From contig AJFK01000437.1 in the NCBI GenBank assembly GCA_000467715.1, positions 1 to 45,997 of the forward strand: a stretch of DNA of 45,997 bases, in the 5' to 3' direction. The notes beneath the pieces are model-generated. The model saw only the letters and a list, made by a program, of their open reading frames with translations. It made no database searches and had not been told where the DNA came from. Positions within the stretch are counted from its first letter, which is position 1. Every line of letters starts with the position of its first letter. Of the stretch, positions 34,249 through 45,107 are shown piece after piece. The stretch is from Hysterium pulicare CBS 123377 (Eukaryota > Ascomycota > Dothideomycetes > Hysteriales > Hysteriaceae). A program made the translations under genes and the position numbers.

Positions 34249-37200
34249 ATGGTCTTTGCAGGATGTCATGACGACGAATCGGTACGACCGGCCGTCCATG
34301 GATGTCGAGATGACTTTGATTTCACGATCAAATTTGAAAATATTTACCTCTCTCTTATTCCCACTTCGCTTTTTATCGCGATTACCCTATCAAGAATAGT
34401 TGTCCTTGTTTGGCGCCCTAGGGTGATAGCTGGCTCCATTTTGAGTGGACTAAAAATAGTATGTCGAGATATTCTTTCTTATGTGATTATTACCAACCAA
34501 TTAAACAGGCCGCTACGGTTGTGTATATTGCTTTACAGCTCTCACTGGTTATTCTTGGCCTTAAATGGGGAGAGTCTAGTGCTTTGTTCATACCGTCTAT
34601 TGTCGTGACGTTTGTATCGGCTCTTTGCATTATAGCTGTTTCATTCCTGGAGCATTCAAGATCACGACGACCATCAATCGTGCTAAACGCGTACTTATTC
34701 TTCACTACCCTATTTGACATTGCTCGGACACGCACCTTATGGCTTGCCTCAGTCAGTTCTGACGAAATCACGTTCTGTCGGCTGTTCACTTGTACAGTGG
34801 CTATCAAAGTCATTCTTATCCTTCTCGAGTCCCAGCAAAAGTCGAAGTGGATGCAAATGAATGCCAAAGCGCACAGTCCTGAAGAGGCTACCGGTATATT
34901 TGGCTTGTGCGCTTTTACCTGGCTGAATCCGATATTCCTGACCGGATATCGGCGGATCCTGACATTAGATGACCTCTTCCCTTTGGATAAAAGCATGACT
35001 ACAGAAACTTTGCAGGTAACGCTTCTGAAGCGTATAGAGGCATCCAGATCCAAGGGCCAGAAGTTTGGTCTGGCCAAAGCGTTGGCAAGAACACTCGCAG
35101 TCCCATTTATACTCCCTATTGGCCCTAGAATTGCTCTCACTGCTTTCAAGTTTTGTCAACCCTTCCTTATCAACAGGGTTCTAGACTTTTTGCAACAACC
35201 AGAGCAGAACTCATCCAAGAATATGGGCTATGGATTGATTGGGGCAACGGTGCTCATATATACCGGAATAGCTGTTTCAACTGCTCTCTATTGGTATTTA
35301 CAGGAGCGTACCCTCTGTATGTCTCGAGGATCTCTTGCTGGAGCTGTTTATAGAAAGACGACGGAGGTCAAGCTATCCGCTGCAGGTGATTCTGCGGCTC
35401 TCACTTTGATGAGCGCAGATATCGAGCGTGTCAGGCTTGGCTTCATGAACTTACATGAATTTTGGGCCAATACACTCGAGGTTGCCGTGGCGAGTTGGCT
35501 AGTTGAGCGTCAGCTTGGGGCAGCGTTTGCGGCTCCGCTTGTTGTAGTCGTCGTCTGCGTTATATGTGGGGCTTTTGCAAACACGTTCATTGGGAGAAGG
35601 CAAAAAGCGTGGATGGAAAAGATTGAAAAGAGGGTCGGGTTAACGGCAAACGTAATCTCGAACATGAAGCATCTCAAGATCTCTGGCCTCACGGGCCCGG
35701 TAGAAACCTCACTCCAGAACATGCGGGTCAGCGAGCTAGATATTGCATCTAAGTTCCGAACAGTCTATGTCATTGTCGACACATTTGGATACCTTCCTAT
35801 GGCTTTATCCCCTGTTGTAACATTTGCGGTTACCTCGCGGACCCTCGACGTTTCTACTATTTTCACATCGCTTTCGTATCTGCTTCTATTGGCGGATCCC
35901 CTCGGTTATCTTTTTCAAAATTCCCCTAACCTATTGGCTGCCTTCGCCTGTCTCGATAGAATCCAATCTTTTCTTGAAAAAGACCCGAGAGTCGATTACC
36001 GTGTGTCGAAGGGGGAGAATTTCGAAGTGGTGTTCGAGAAAGAAAGCTCAGAATATACAGATAACGGAGAGAGACACCAACCAGCCTTGAGCATCTCCAA
36101 TGGAAACTTCGGGTGGCAGTCCGATAAATTCAACCTTAAAGACATCAATCTCGATATTCCAGCATCTCGCCTCACAATAATTGTTGGACCTGTTGGGTCA
36201 GGCAAATCTACCTTGTGCAAAGCCCTTTTGGGTGAGATACATATTTCACAAGCTCGAGTGATCATGAATCCCGACTCTGTGTCTCGCAGAGTAGGGTATT
36301 GCGATCAAACGCCATATCTATCAAACACTTCAATCCGAGAAAACATTGTTGGCTTTTCGTCTTTCCACAAGCGTCGGTATCAAGAGGTCATCGAAGCAAC
36401 GATGCTGGAACCAGACCTATTCATACTACCAGATGGAGATGAGACAATGGTTGGCAGTAGTGGTATCACGTTGAGCGGCGGCCAAAAACAACGGGTGTCA
36501 ATGGCGCGAGCTTTGTATCTTGACTCAAACTTCTTCATATTTGACGACATCTTCAGTGGACTAGATGCCGATACCGAAGAAAAAATCTTCCACAGGGTCT
36601 TTGGTCCTGATGGATTCCTGCGATGTCGAAGCGCGACAGCAGTATTATGTACCCATACAGTTCGGCATCTACCCTTCGCTGATCACATTGTCGCTCTGGG
36701 AACCGATGGGACCATCGTCGAGCAAGGGACCTTTCACAATCTCATTGCTAACAAAAGCTATATACACAGTCTAGACATCAAGCTGACCGACACTATAGCG
36801 CCCATAATCCATGATAGACCTGTCGAGGCCGAGGTGCATATGCAGTCAGAATTTGCTGAAGCACCTGCGGCCCAAATACTCGCATCCAGCCATTTAGCGG
36901 AGAAGGACCGAATGTTGGGCAATTCCTCTGTTCATCGGCACTACTTAAACAGTCTTGGAAAAAGATCTATCTTAGCTTTCATCGTCTTCGGATTTGGATG
37001 GGGCTTCTTCTACAACTGGGGCAACATCTGGCTTAAAATTTGGTCCGAAGATGTTTCTTCTACCCATCCGTCTCGATCGAACGCCTTCTACATTGGTCTC
37101 TACGCTCTCTTTCAGATGTCATATCTTCTCTCCATGCTCTTTTGCTACTTGGTATGCTACAAGACTATGATACAGGTATCTGGATCCAAGCTTCATAAAG

Positions 37201-38919
37201 CGGCTTTGAGCACGATGATCAATGCGCCGCTAAGTTTCTTCACCACTACCGACACTGGACTCGTTACAAATCTTTTCTCGCAAGATATGACCCTTATCGA
37301 TAACGAGCTCCCTATAGCGGTGACGAATCTCTCCCTTGATGTCTGTAATGCGCTAGGAATGGCTGTAGTTATAGCGACATCTTCTCCCTTCCTCGCGATC
37401 ACTTACCCTTTCTTGTTTGCCGTTCTTTATGGGATCCAGAAGTTTTACCTCCGCACATCACGGCAGCTACGACTCCTGGACCTTGAAACCAAGAGCCCAC
37501 TTTAGTAAGTCACCTATGTGATTTTTGGTCGAGTGACTGACCAGACCAATAGTACACACTTCCTCGATACCATCAGAGGCATCGCAACCTTTCGAGCTTT
37601 TGGGTGGACCCAAGAAGGTATCGACATAAACAACCGCTTTCTCGATACGTCTCAGAGGCCTTACTACCTATTGTACATGGTCCAGCGCTGGCTAGGATTT
37701 GCCCTCCAGACCGTTGTTGCTATCTTAGCAGTCTCAGTCGTCGCATTAGCTACGCAACTACGCTCCAGTACAGCCTTGACTGGTGCCAGCTTGATCACGC
37801 TTATGACATTTGGCGATGTACTCAATTACATTATTCGGTGGTACACCCAAATTGAGACATCAATTGCCGCCGTCAGTCGATTGAAGGGTTTCAGTGAAAA
37901 GGTCAAGTCGGAGAGCATGGATGGTGAGGATGTCATTCCGCCCAGAGAGTGGCCGATTAAAGGTGGCATCGAAATCACTGGCGTTTCGGCTTCATACAGG
38001 TAAGATTTGCAACTGCCAGACATTCTTCTAGTCTCTAATGATTCATAAGTGATATCGAAGAGTCTCAAGGAAATTCTCACCGCAGTGATAGCAATAGCCT
38101 TCGAAGTTCACAAAACCTTGCGCTAAAGGATCTGAATATCTCTATCCGACCGGGCGAAAAGGTGGCAATTTGTGGGCGTAGCGGAAGGTATCGTATACAA
38201 CTCTTCTGTTCAGCTATATGAATCTGACATGTAATTCGCAAAGTGGTAAATCATCTATAATCCTCCTCCTCCTTCGGCTGCTGGACCCACTTCCTTCCAA
38301 TTCCCAGAATATTACAATCGACAGCATACCTCTCCATAAAATCGACCGCTCTGCCCTCCGCCAGCGAATTATCGCCGTACCTCAGGACCCTGTTTTCCTC
38401 CCCGATGGTTCTTCCTTCATGTCTAACCTCGACCCCTTTGATGTCGCCACCGAGGTCGAATGCCGGGCTGTTCTCAAGGATGTGGGCCTCTGGACGTTGA
38501 TCGGTCAACGTGGAGGGTTGGCAGAAGGATTGACGGCCGAGACATTTTCCCAAGGGCAAAAGCAGCTGTTTAGCCTGGCGCGTGCTATTCTCCGACGCAG
38601 AATCAGAGAGCGAAATCGCGAGGCGGACTTTGGTACTGCAGCTGGTGATAAAAGCGGCGGCAGTGGAATCTTACTTCTGGACGAGGTGAGCTCGAGTGTA
38701 GACCAGGATACTGACAGGGCCATGCAGCGGATTATTAAAGACGAGTTTGAGAGTTATACGATCGTGATGGTTAGCCATAGGTTGGAGATGGTTATGGATT
38801 TCGATACCGTTTTTCTCATGGATAAAGGAAATGTGATTGAGAGTGGTCGGCCGAGGACACTGATTGAAAAGGATAAGAGTCGGTTCAAGGAGTTGTGGCT
38901 GGTTGGAAATAAGGCTTGA
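34249..38919 (+). CDS. ABCC-type full ABC transporter (MRP family)
   Basis: Exons 34249-34458, 34509-37504, 37553-37999, 38086-38187 and 38244-38919 give 1476 aa, a full-length long ABCC pump: extra N-terminal membrane domain TMD0, TMD1-NBD1-TMD2-NBD2. The N-terminal GCRDDFDFTIKFENI is characteristic of fungal ABCC proteins. NBD1 has Walker A GPVGSGKST (about 630), signature LSGGQKQR (about 725) and Walker B FFIFDDIFSGLD, with Asp where the catalytic Glu would be. This degenerate NBD1 is typical of ABCC. NBD2 has Walker A GRSGSGKSS (1248-1256, spliced across the last intron), signature FSQGQKQL, Walker B GILLLDEVSSSVD with catalytic Glu, and the H-loop VSHR. It likely exports conjugates or secondary metabolites with ATP. 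It ends 164 nt from the NRPS stop on the opposite strand. ATG 34249 is chosen because it precedes the conserved start; the frame is open upstream. Confidence 0.93.
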
Positions 38920-39083
38920 AGTAAACACCCGAAGATCTGTCCAGCAGGTCGCGTCTAGTTTGGTGGGAAACATCATCATACTCTATTCTCTATCTATCTG
39001 TGCGATCTATGACTACATTGCTTTCTTCTATCTCTCTAGAACTACCTTTGGGAAATTGCTCTAATACTGGATTTTGGACCCAG

Positions 39084-42000
39084 TCAATCCACGTGACCCA
39101 TTTCCATCGACTCCGCGTTGCTGTGAATTCCATTCTGGATGCCGTTGTGACAATCTAGAAGCTCGCCAACTTTCAACTCGGGCTCTAGGTATGCATCAAC
39201 AAGCCTAAGGAAGAGCTTCTCAATATCCATCAATAGGCCGTCCACTATTTTCGCAGTGATGAACCTTTCGTCATAGTATATGGTCCATTCCATTTTTCCA
39301 TCATAAAGGTCCACATTAATGCCAAAGGGATCATCAGAACTCACTGACGAGCTCTTGTATTCAAGCCCTAATTTTCTTCCAAGCGACTCGAGCCGGTGCG
39401 GATTGATATTCATATTGATCGAATGTTGAAGGACGTCCTTCAGATGGTGCATTTCTCGAAGTTCCAACCATCCAAGATATTCGAACGGCATCATGGCGCT
39501 CTGAAGGTTCTGTGACTTTCGAAGAAGATCCTGGACTTTTTGCTTTGCATCGACATGGATTCGCAAAGGAAGTAATGTTGTTGTTGGTCCGATGAGATCC
39601 TGTATGCCTTCCACCGGCAGATTTCGACCTAATCGATCCGAGTAAAGAATCACATCAGGACATCCGAGCTTGTGGGCGATGGCGAGACCACCAGCAATTT
39701 CTATCATCGTTGGTAAGGTGGCGTCTGAGCCATGAAGTTTAGGAATATCCATAAAAAACGTCTTTTCGGTCTGACAGAGCAAAGTGCCATCTCTCGGGAG
39801 AGACAATAAGGGCATCGTGACCGCGCCATCAAGATTCGAAGTCCAAAAATCAACGGCGGCTGCTTTATCAGCTTCCATGATGTATTTGATGAAGTCATTC
39901 ATCTTTGGCAAAGGGCTATCGGGAAATTCTCCCTGGAGATACGCATTTTCAACCTCAGCGAAAAGCATGCTCCGGGAGAAGGCATCGTATATTACATGTT
40001 GGATAGTAGTGATGAAGAATCGCTCATTTGTATCGTGAGACTCCACTATGGCAAACCGTAAGAGTCTATCGCCGAAAGTCATGTTGTCGGATTCGTCTTG
40101 TTCCAAGTACTGCTTGAGATCACTTCCTTCTTTCCAAATGGAAGGCTCGGTTTCCTTGATTATCGCTTGAAAGATTCCAGAAGATGTGTTGATAAGCCGG
40201 GTGCGAAGAATTGGGTGACGTCGAACGGCAGAATCCCAGACACCTCTGAATCTCTTCAGATCTATTGACATGGAAAGAGAGTATACCAATTGTGATTGCC
40301 AATGCCATGGGTCAGATGAAGGATCTTGATTGGCTTCGGGGTATCCAGTAACGTAATGCAGCTGCATTGTGGAACATGGATATATATCCTCGATTTCTTC
40401 GGCACTGACCTTACTCTGAAGAACGGTTTGGGAGCACAAATCTGCAGCATCCAGGCCTCGTAGTAGAGCAAATGGAGCAAGATCCGTCCTGTTCACCTTT
40501 TCACGCACTATTAATGCCTGGTCTCTCAGGGTCGGGGTCTCGAATATCCCGCCGACAGTCATAGTCATTCCCTCCCTTCGCGCCAATGACACAAGCTTTA
40601 TTGCTAAGATCGAATCTCCTCCCAGAGAGAAGAAATTGTCACTTGGGTCAATAGTCGATGGATCAACACCAAAGGCATCAGCCCAGAGCCTTTGAAATTT
40701 CGACTCGTTCCCGTTAATTCTCGATTCTGCCTCGGTAGTATGACTCATAATCCGATTGGTAAATATGTTGAGCTGTTTGGCTGACAGAGATGAAAGAACG
40801 CTGCGCAGGCGTTTCCGATCCGCTTTCCTGGATACGGTCAAAGGGAGTCGTCGAAGCGGAATCCAGATTGATGGAACCGCATAAGCTGGTAATATCAACT
40901 TTAGCATAACTTCAATCTTCGATGCCAATGCTGAGAATCGCTTTTGCTCCTCATCTGAGGTTACGAGTACCGGACGATCTTCGGCGTCCCATTCCAAGGA
41001 GCCGAGTGAGTCAGATGTGTCAAGACATAGCATAGCCACCAATTGTTTGGTTGTCAAGCCAGGTAATATTACTGCTTCAACGACAACCTGTTTAGACTCT
41101 GTATCCGCCAGTCCCACCAAGCAGTCGTGCAAGTTCTTTTCGACTTCTTCGAGTTCGAGTCGTTGCCCTCGAATTTTTACTTGGTTGTCGATCCTACCTG
41201 CGTAGCAGACTGTTCCATCGTCAAGATACCTCGCCAAATCTCCCGTCCGGTATAGACGACACCGTGTCTGGAAACCGTCCAGAAGCGGCATCCATGCTGG
41301 ATTACAAATGAACTGTCTCTCAGTTTTGGCCTTATCGTGTAGATATCCTCGACCAAGAAGAGGGCCTTCGATGAGAAGCTCTCCAGTCTCACCAAGCCCA
41401 GCGAGCTCATTGTAATTGTCTTGCTTCACGATCCATGCGCGAACACCGGCTGGTCGTCCAATTTCTCCGGGAGTATGCTTGTGTTGGCTGGCGTCTGAAA
41501 AGAAGCAAGTAACGCAACACTCGGTGGGGCCATATCTTAGGATTAAATTGAGTTTTGAAGCCCACTTCTCGACTAGAGAGGTCGAGGCGCTCTCTCCACC
41601 GAGTATTAAAGTGGCCAAACTCGGGACAAGTTCAAAATTAAGATTGTTAGCCAGTGAAGGCGTAAACATCGCGCTCGTGACCTCCATCCTGCGCATCGCA
41701 TCGACTATGGCGTTGTTACGCTCCCATTCTGATGGAATACACACTGTGCCTCCATGGACAAGAGTCGCAAAAATGTCGGTAATACAAGCATCGAAAGCGT
41801 ATGACGCGAACTGAAAGACCCGTGGTCTGCTTCCATAGCCCATGCGTTCTCCAGCATATGTACATGTGGTGGAGAGTTGCGAATGTTCAATGACGATACC
41901 TTTCGGGGTACCGGTGCTTCCGGAAGTGAAAATAAGATATGCAGCATTGTTGGGCTTGACGGAAGAGCAAGGTAGACTTGCGTCTAGCTGGAGCAACGTC

Positions 42001-42458
42001 GTAGCATCTACAACGAATGCTTTGTCCACCAGAGTCTTGCAAGCATCAAAGGATGCCGCGGACGACAGTGCAAATGTGGCCCCCGTCTGGTTGACAATGG
42101 ACTCCAGACGAGCCAGGGGTTGGGAAGTATCCAACATTAGGAATGCACCCCCTGCTTTGAGCACTCCCAGCAAGGCTACGATAGTCCATACCGACTTCTG
42201 AAAGAACAAAGGAACGATTGTTTCTGGTCCAACGCCCTGAGTCGCAAGATAGTTCTCTAGGCGTGAAGAAAGAGCATCTAGTTCAGCATACGTAAGGGTA
42301 CCGTCCCAGGAACACACGGCCTCTGATTGGGGGTGATGACCGGACTGGGTCTGGATAAGGCAGTGTACTGGCGTATCAACGGCTCGAGGGAGTGCTCCGT
42401 TCCACTCTAAAGCCCTCTGAAAAATCGTAGGGTTTTGAATACCACCGTTCTGCGCCAT
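39084..42458 (-). CDS. Monomodular nonribosomal peptide synthetase, A-T-C
   Basis: One exon, 1124 aa. The adenylation domain (about 30-560) shows A3 YLIFTSGSTGTPKG (174-187), A5 RYGPTE (308-313), A7 YRTGDLARY, A8 GRIDNQVKIRGQRLE and A10 Lys545 in SRKADRK. The thiolation domain carries LGGDS with the phosphopantetheine Ser616. The condensation domain (about 690-1090) starts YPCSTMQLHYV and has QHVIYDAFS in place of HHxxxDG: the second His (821) and Asp (825) are kept, the first His and the Gly are changed. There is no thioesterase, reductase, methylation or epimerisation domain. By alignment with GrsA the specificity residues read D-A-T-M-I-G-R-V-T-K (D223 to K545); Asp first suggests an alpha-amino acid. 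A-T-C single modules are known, e.g. Aspergillus fumigatus FmqC. It lies between an ABCC pump and a TauD dioxygenase. Product unknown. Confidence 0.95.
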   Translation of the reverse strand: MAQNGGIQNPTIFQRALEWNGALPRAVDTPVHCLIQTQSGHHPQSEAVCSWDGTLTYAELDALSSRLENYLATQGVGPETIVPLFFQKSVWTIVALLGVLKAGGAFLMLDTSQPLARLESIVNQTGATFALSSAASFDACKTLVDKAFVVDATTLLQLDASLPCSSVKPNNAAYLIFTSGSTGTPKGIVIEHSQLSTTCTYAGERMGYGSRPRVFQFASYAFDACITDIFATLVHGGTVCIPSEWERNNAIVDAMRRMEVTSAMFTPSLANNLNFELVPSLATLILGGESASTSLVEKWASKLNLILRYGPTECCVTCFFSDASQHKHTPGEIGRPAGVRAWIVKQDNYNELAGLGETGELLIEGPLLGRGYLHDKAKTERQFICNPAWMPLLDGFQTRCRLYRTGDLARYLDDGTVCYAGRIDNQVKIRGQRLELEEVEKNLHDCLVGLADTESKQVVVEAVILPGLTTKQLVAMLCLDTSDSLGSLEWDAEDRPVLVTSDEEQKRFSALASKIEVMLKLILPAYAVPSIWIPLRRLPLTVSRKADRKRLRSVLSSLSAKQLNIFTNRIMSHTTEAESRINGNESKFQRLWADAFGVDPSTIDPSDNFFSLGGDSILAIKLVSLARREGMTMTVGGIFETPTLRDQALIVREKVNRTDLAPFALLRGLDAADLCSQTVLQSKVSAEEIEDIYPCSTMQLHYVTGYPEANQDPSSDPWHWQSQLVYSLSMSIDLKRFRGVWDSAVRRHPILRTRLINTSSGIFQAIIKETEPSIWKEGSDLKQYLEQDESDNMTFGDRLLRFAIVESHDTNERFFITTIQHVIYDAFSRSMLFAEVENAYLQGEFPDSPLPKMNDFIKYIMEADKAAAVDFWTSNLDGAVTMPLLSLPRDGTLLCQTEKTFFMDIPKLHGSDATLPTMIEIAGGLAIAHKLGCPDVILYSDRLGRNLPVEGIQDLIGPTTTLLPLRIHVDAKQKVQDLLRKSQNLQSAMMPFEYLGWLELREMHHLKDVLQHSINMNINPHRLESLGRKLGLEYKSSSVSSDDPFGINVDLYDGKMEWTIYYDERFITAKIVDGLLMDIEKLFLRLVDAYLEPELKVGELLDCHNGIQNGIHSNAESMEMGHVD

Positions 42459-43870
42459 TGACAGATTGAGGATACTTTAAGCTTGAGCGGAACCGCAGTT
42501 AGAATATTGGTGCAACGACGCTAAAAGTCTGGAGATGGCTTAAAACCCGACAGAACACGGCAAATGCTTTCTGAAATAGGCCTTTGACACACCTCTGGCT
42601 CTGGGGTCAAGTTGCGGGGTAGAAAGATTTCTACTATTGTCTCGCAGATGGGATTTGATGCATTAGCTCTGGGGAGCATGCAGCAGTCCGAATAAGAGAT
42701 TCGACAGGCTTACTTGCCGGGTCGAGTCAGGGACTCAAGAAATGGGGGCGTAGAAGGGATCAGAAGGATTTGCTGTGTTACCGCCTGTTGCGCAACCCTA
42801 GAATGTCACGACTCCTATCGAACTCTATTATGCGGCAGCAACCGCCAATACTGCCTTCACGCCGTCGTCGGCAGCCAACAGGCGATTCTTGACTACATCC
42901 ATGAATCTGAACAAGGCCGAGTTCACATGCAGGTGATTATCCATGCGTGCCGTATTTATAGGATGGGCGGATCGAGCCGTTCCGTGCAGTGCTCGTGGCA
43001 ATTCAACGTCAACCGCGGGACGAATCCCGAAGGATGCAGCGCTAAGGGTAAGCCTTGTACTGGACATACGCCACACACCCACGTTGTAGCAGCCGTGCGC
43101 ATGGTGCTGCATTGTTATTGATGTGGCCAATCCCTCACGAGAAGCAAGCCAGTCGCTACTGTTCTTGACACCTTCCTCTTCCGTCTCTCCAAGCGACCAA
43201 GGCCTCCAACCTGCCATCCAACGGCGCGGCTTTATTCCATCGCTCAAAAACAAAACCAAAAAAAACGAAGTCGACTACCTGCCCGAGTGCTCGCTCTACG
43301 TCGGCCTCCCTATCATCGCATGCTGGCCCAGCTCCTGTCACCCCACGCACTGTTCTTGAAGAGCATTATTGCCGATGATAACAACATCTCCACCGCACAG
43401 TCACCCTTAAGCGTTTGCGCCAGGCCCGTGTTTCTGCAACAGTCGACGGCTGCCTGGATCTGCTTCCAACCGAAGCAGTTTCATGCCCGCTGGGGACATG
43501 GGCCACATACCCCGACTAAAGACGCTCGATGACATCGCAGAATGACATTTGCCGAACATCAAAGTCCCAAGTTCCGTGGACCGGAGTATTGCGCCGCGAC
43601 CCAGTGCAACAGGTAGATAAAGGAGTCGGGTAATCCTACAGGAATGGCTTAGTCCCATGGGAATATAACCCCTACAGCCTCACCGCAAGTACACTTGACC
43701 GCGTGACTTGGAAGTCCGCAAATATGAGGCGAGAAAAAGGAAAATTAGGCAAGTTGTCCGATGAGATATATGAAGGAACTGCTACCAAAATCCCAAGTAC
43801 CACAGCTTATCCGATATTGCTTTTTCCTTCACCATTCTCTTCAACACGTTTTTCTGTAACTACTGCAACA
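42459..43870. promoter_or_regulatory. Divergent promoter region of NRPS and TauD genes
   Basis: A 1.4-kb interval between two outward-facing cluster genes, so it should hold both promoters. A CGG-AA-CCG inverted repeat lies at 42488-42495, about 30 nt from the NRPS start. Open frames 42714-43121 (plus) and 42828-43259 (minus) overlap each other and have no motif; the 43703 frame runs in-phase into the dioxygenase and is probably leader. Confidence 0.5.
42488..42495. promoter_or_regulatory. CGG-N2-CCG inverted repeat near the NRPS start
   Basis: CGG-AA-CCG, extended to GCGG-AA-CCGC, lies 30-37 nt upstream of the NRPS ATG. Zn2Cys6 regulators bind CGG half-sites, so this could be an operator, but a site this short can occur by chance and is very close to the start. 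Confidence 0.2.
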
Positions 43871-45107
43871 ATGGAAAAACCAATTAGCTACGACATCAAT
43901 GTGCCCTATCGCGATCCATCGTCAAGTTCCAAGGAAAATTCGACCAATTATCCCCACTATCTGCCAACCTGGGACCCCATTTCATTCGAGTCGCTGAAAC
44001 CCTTCCATCACGAAGATCCAGCGCTGCGGGTGAAGGATAAGTCCAAGCCTAACCTCCTTCAGCCTGGGGTTAAAGTGAGCTCTATTCAGCCGTTTCTAGG
44101 TAGTGTTGTAGAAGGCGTTCAATTGAGCAGCCTCTCCGATGTGGCGAAAGACGAACTTGCCCTTCTCGTCTCTGAACGGAAAGTCGTAGCGTTCCCAGAT
44201 CAGGATCTGATCGAGGCTGGACCTGGCAAGCAACAGGAGTTCATGGATTACTTTGGAAAACGTAACTACCAACCGGTGTCCGGGTCTATAAAAGGATATC
44301 CCGGATTTCACATCATTCATCGAGATGGCAACAAGAACGAGATTGCGAACTTCTTGGAACAAAAGCCTACGACGACCCTTTGGCATCAGGATGTCAGCTA
44401 TGAGATTCAACCCCCTGGATATGTCATGCTTGGCTTACTTCAAGGGCCGGAGGTGGGCGGTGATACTGTCTTCGCAGCAACTGACGTTGCTTACAAGTAA
44501 GTCTCGCTCATGTTAGTGTTGCTGACCTCATCTCACTTCCGCAGGCGCCTTTCACCGCAGTTTCGCTCGTTCCTCGATAATCTGAAAGCTCTTCACACAT
44601 CATCGAAAATGATTGCCCATACGCGCCTCGTCGGTGGCTTGATCCGCAAAGATGCAGTCGATACCATCCATCCACTTGTACGAGTTCATCCAGTGACCAA
44701 AGAGAAGTGTCTCTTTCTCAATGGAGAGTTCCTGACAAAGATCGTTGGTCTTAAAGAGAACGAATCGAGAATGTTGATAGACTTCCTCTTGCACCACATG
44801 ATCCAGGGCCACGATTTCCAGGCCAGAGTCAGGTGGCAGCCCAAGACGATTGTCATGTTTGATAACCGGTCAACACTGCGTAGGTCTATCGGGGAGCTAT
44901 CTGGAAGTGGTTGCTAATACTGTTTCGTGTCTAGACTCAGCTATCGTTGACTATTTTGACGAAGAGAATGGGGCGAAGCCACGGCATATCTTCCGGCTGT
45001 GCGCGATGGCCGAAAAGCCTATTACGGTCGCCGAGGCGGAGGAGAAGGGGCGAGATTTCGCCTACAATGGGCATGCGAACGGCCGGACGAATGGAAGTAG
45101 CCATTGA
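43871..45107 (+). CDS. TauD/TfdA-type Fe(II)/2-oxoglutarate dioxygenase
   Basis: Exons 43871-44496, 44545-44879 and 44935-45107 give 377 aa. The enzyme would couple 2-oxoglutarate decarboxylation to oxidation (hydroxylation or desaturation) of its substrate. The iron-binding H-x-D is H172-Q-D174 in TLWHQDVSYE. The distal histidine is H321 in DNRSTLHSAIVDY; its codon is split by intron 2, so only the spliced form has the complete facial triad. R341 in HIFRLCAM is the likely 2-oxoglutarate-binding arginine. The fold start VSSIQPFLGSVVEGVQLSSL is typical of the family. The length fits the fungal TauD group that includes yeast sulfonate dioxygenase Jlp1. Divergence from the NRPS suggests it tailors the NRPS product or makes its precursor; a plain sulfonate/taurine catabolic role is the alternative. 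The frame is open upstream to 43703; ATG 43871 follows a pyrimidine-rich leader. Confidence 0.92.

Noticed and set aside
42714-43259. Overlapping frames between NRPS and TauD genes
   Set aside because: Two antisense frames without motifs in a divergent promoter region; neither looks like a protein.
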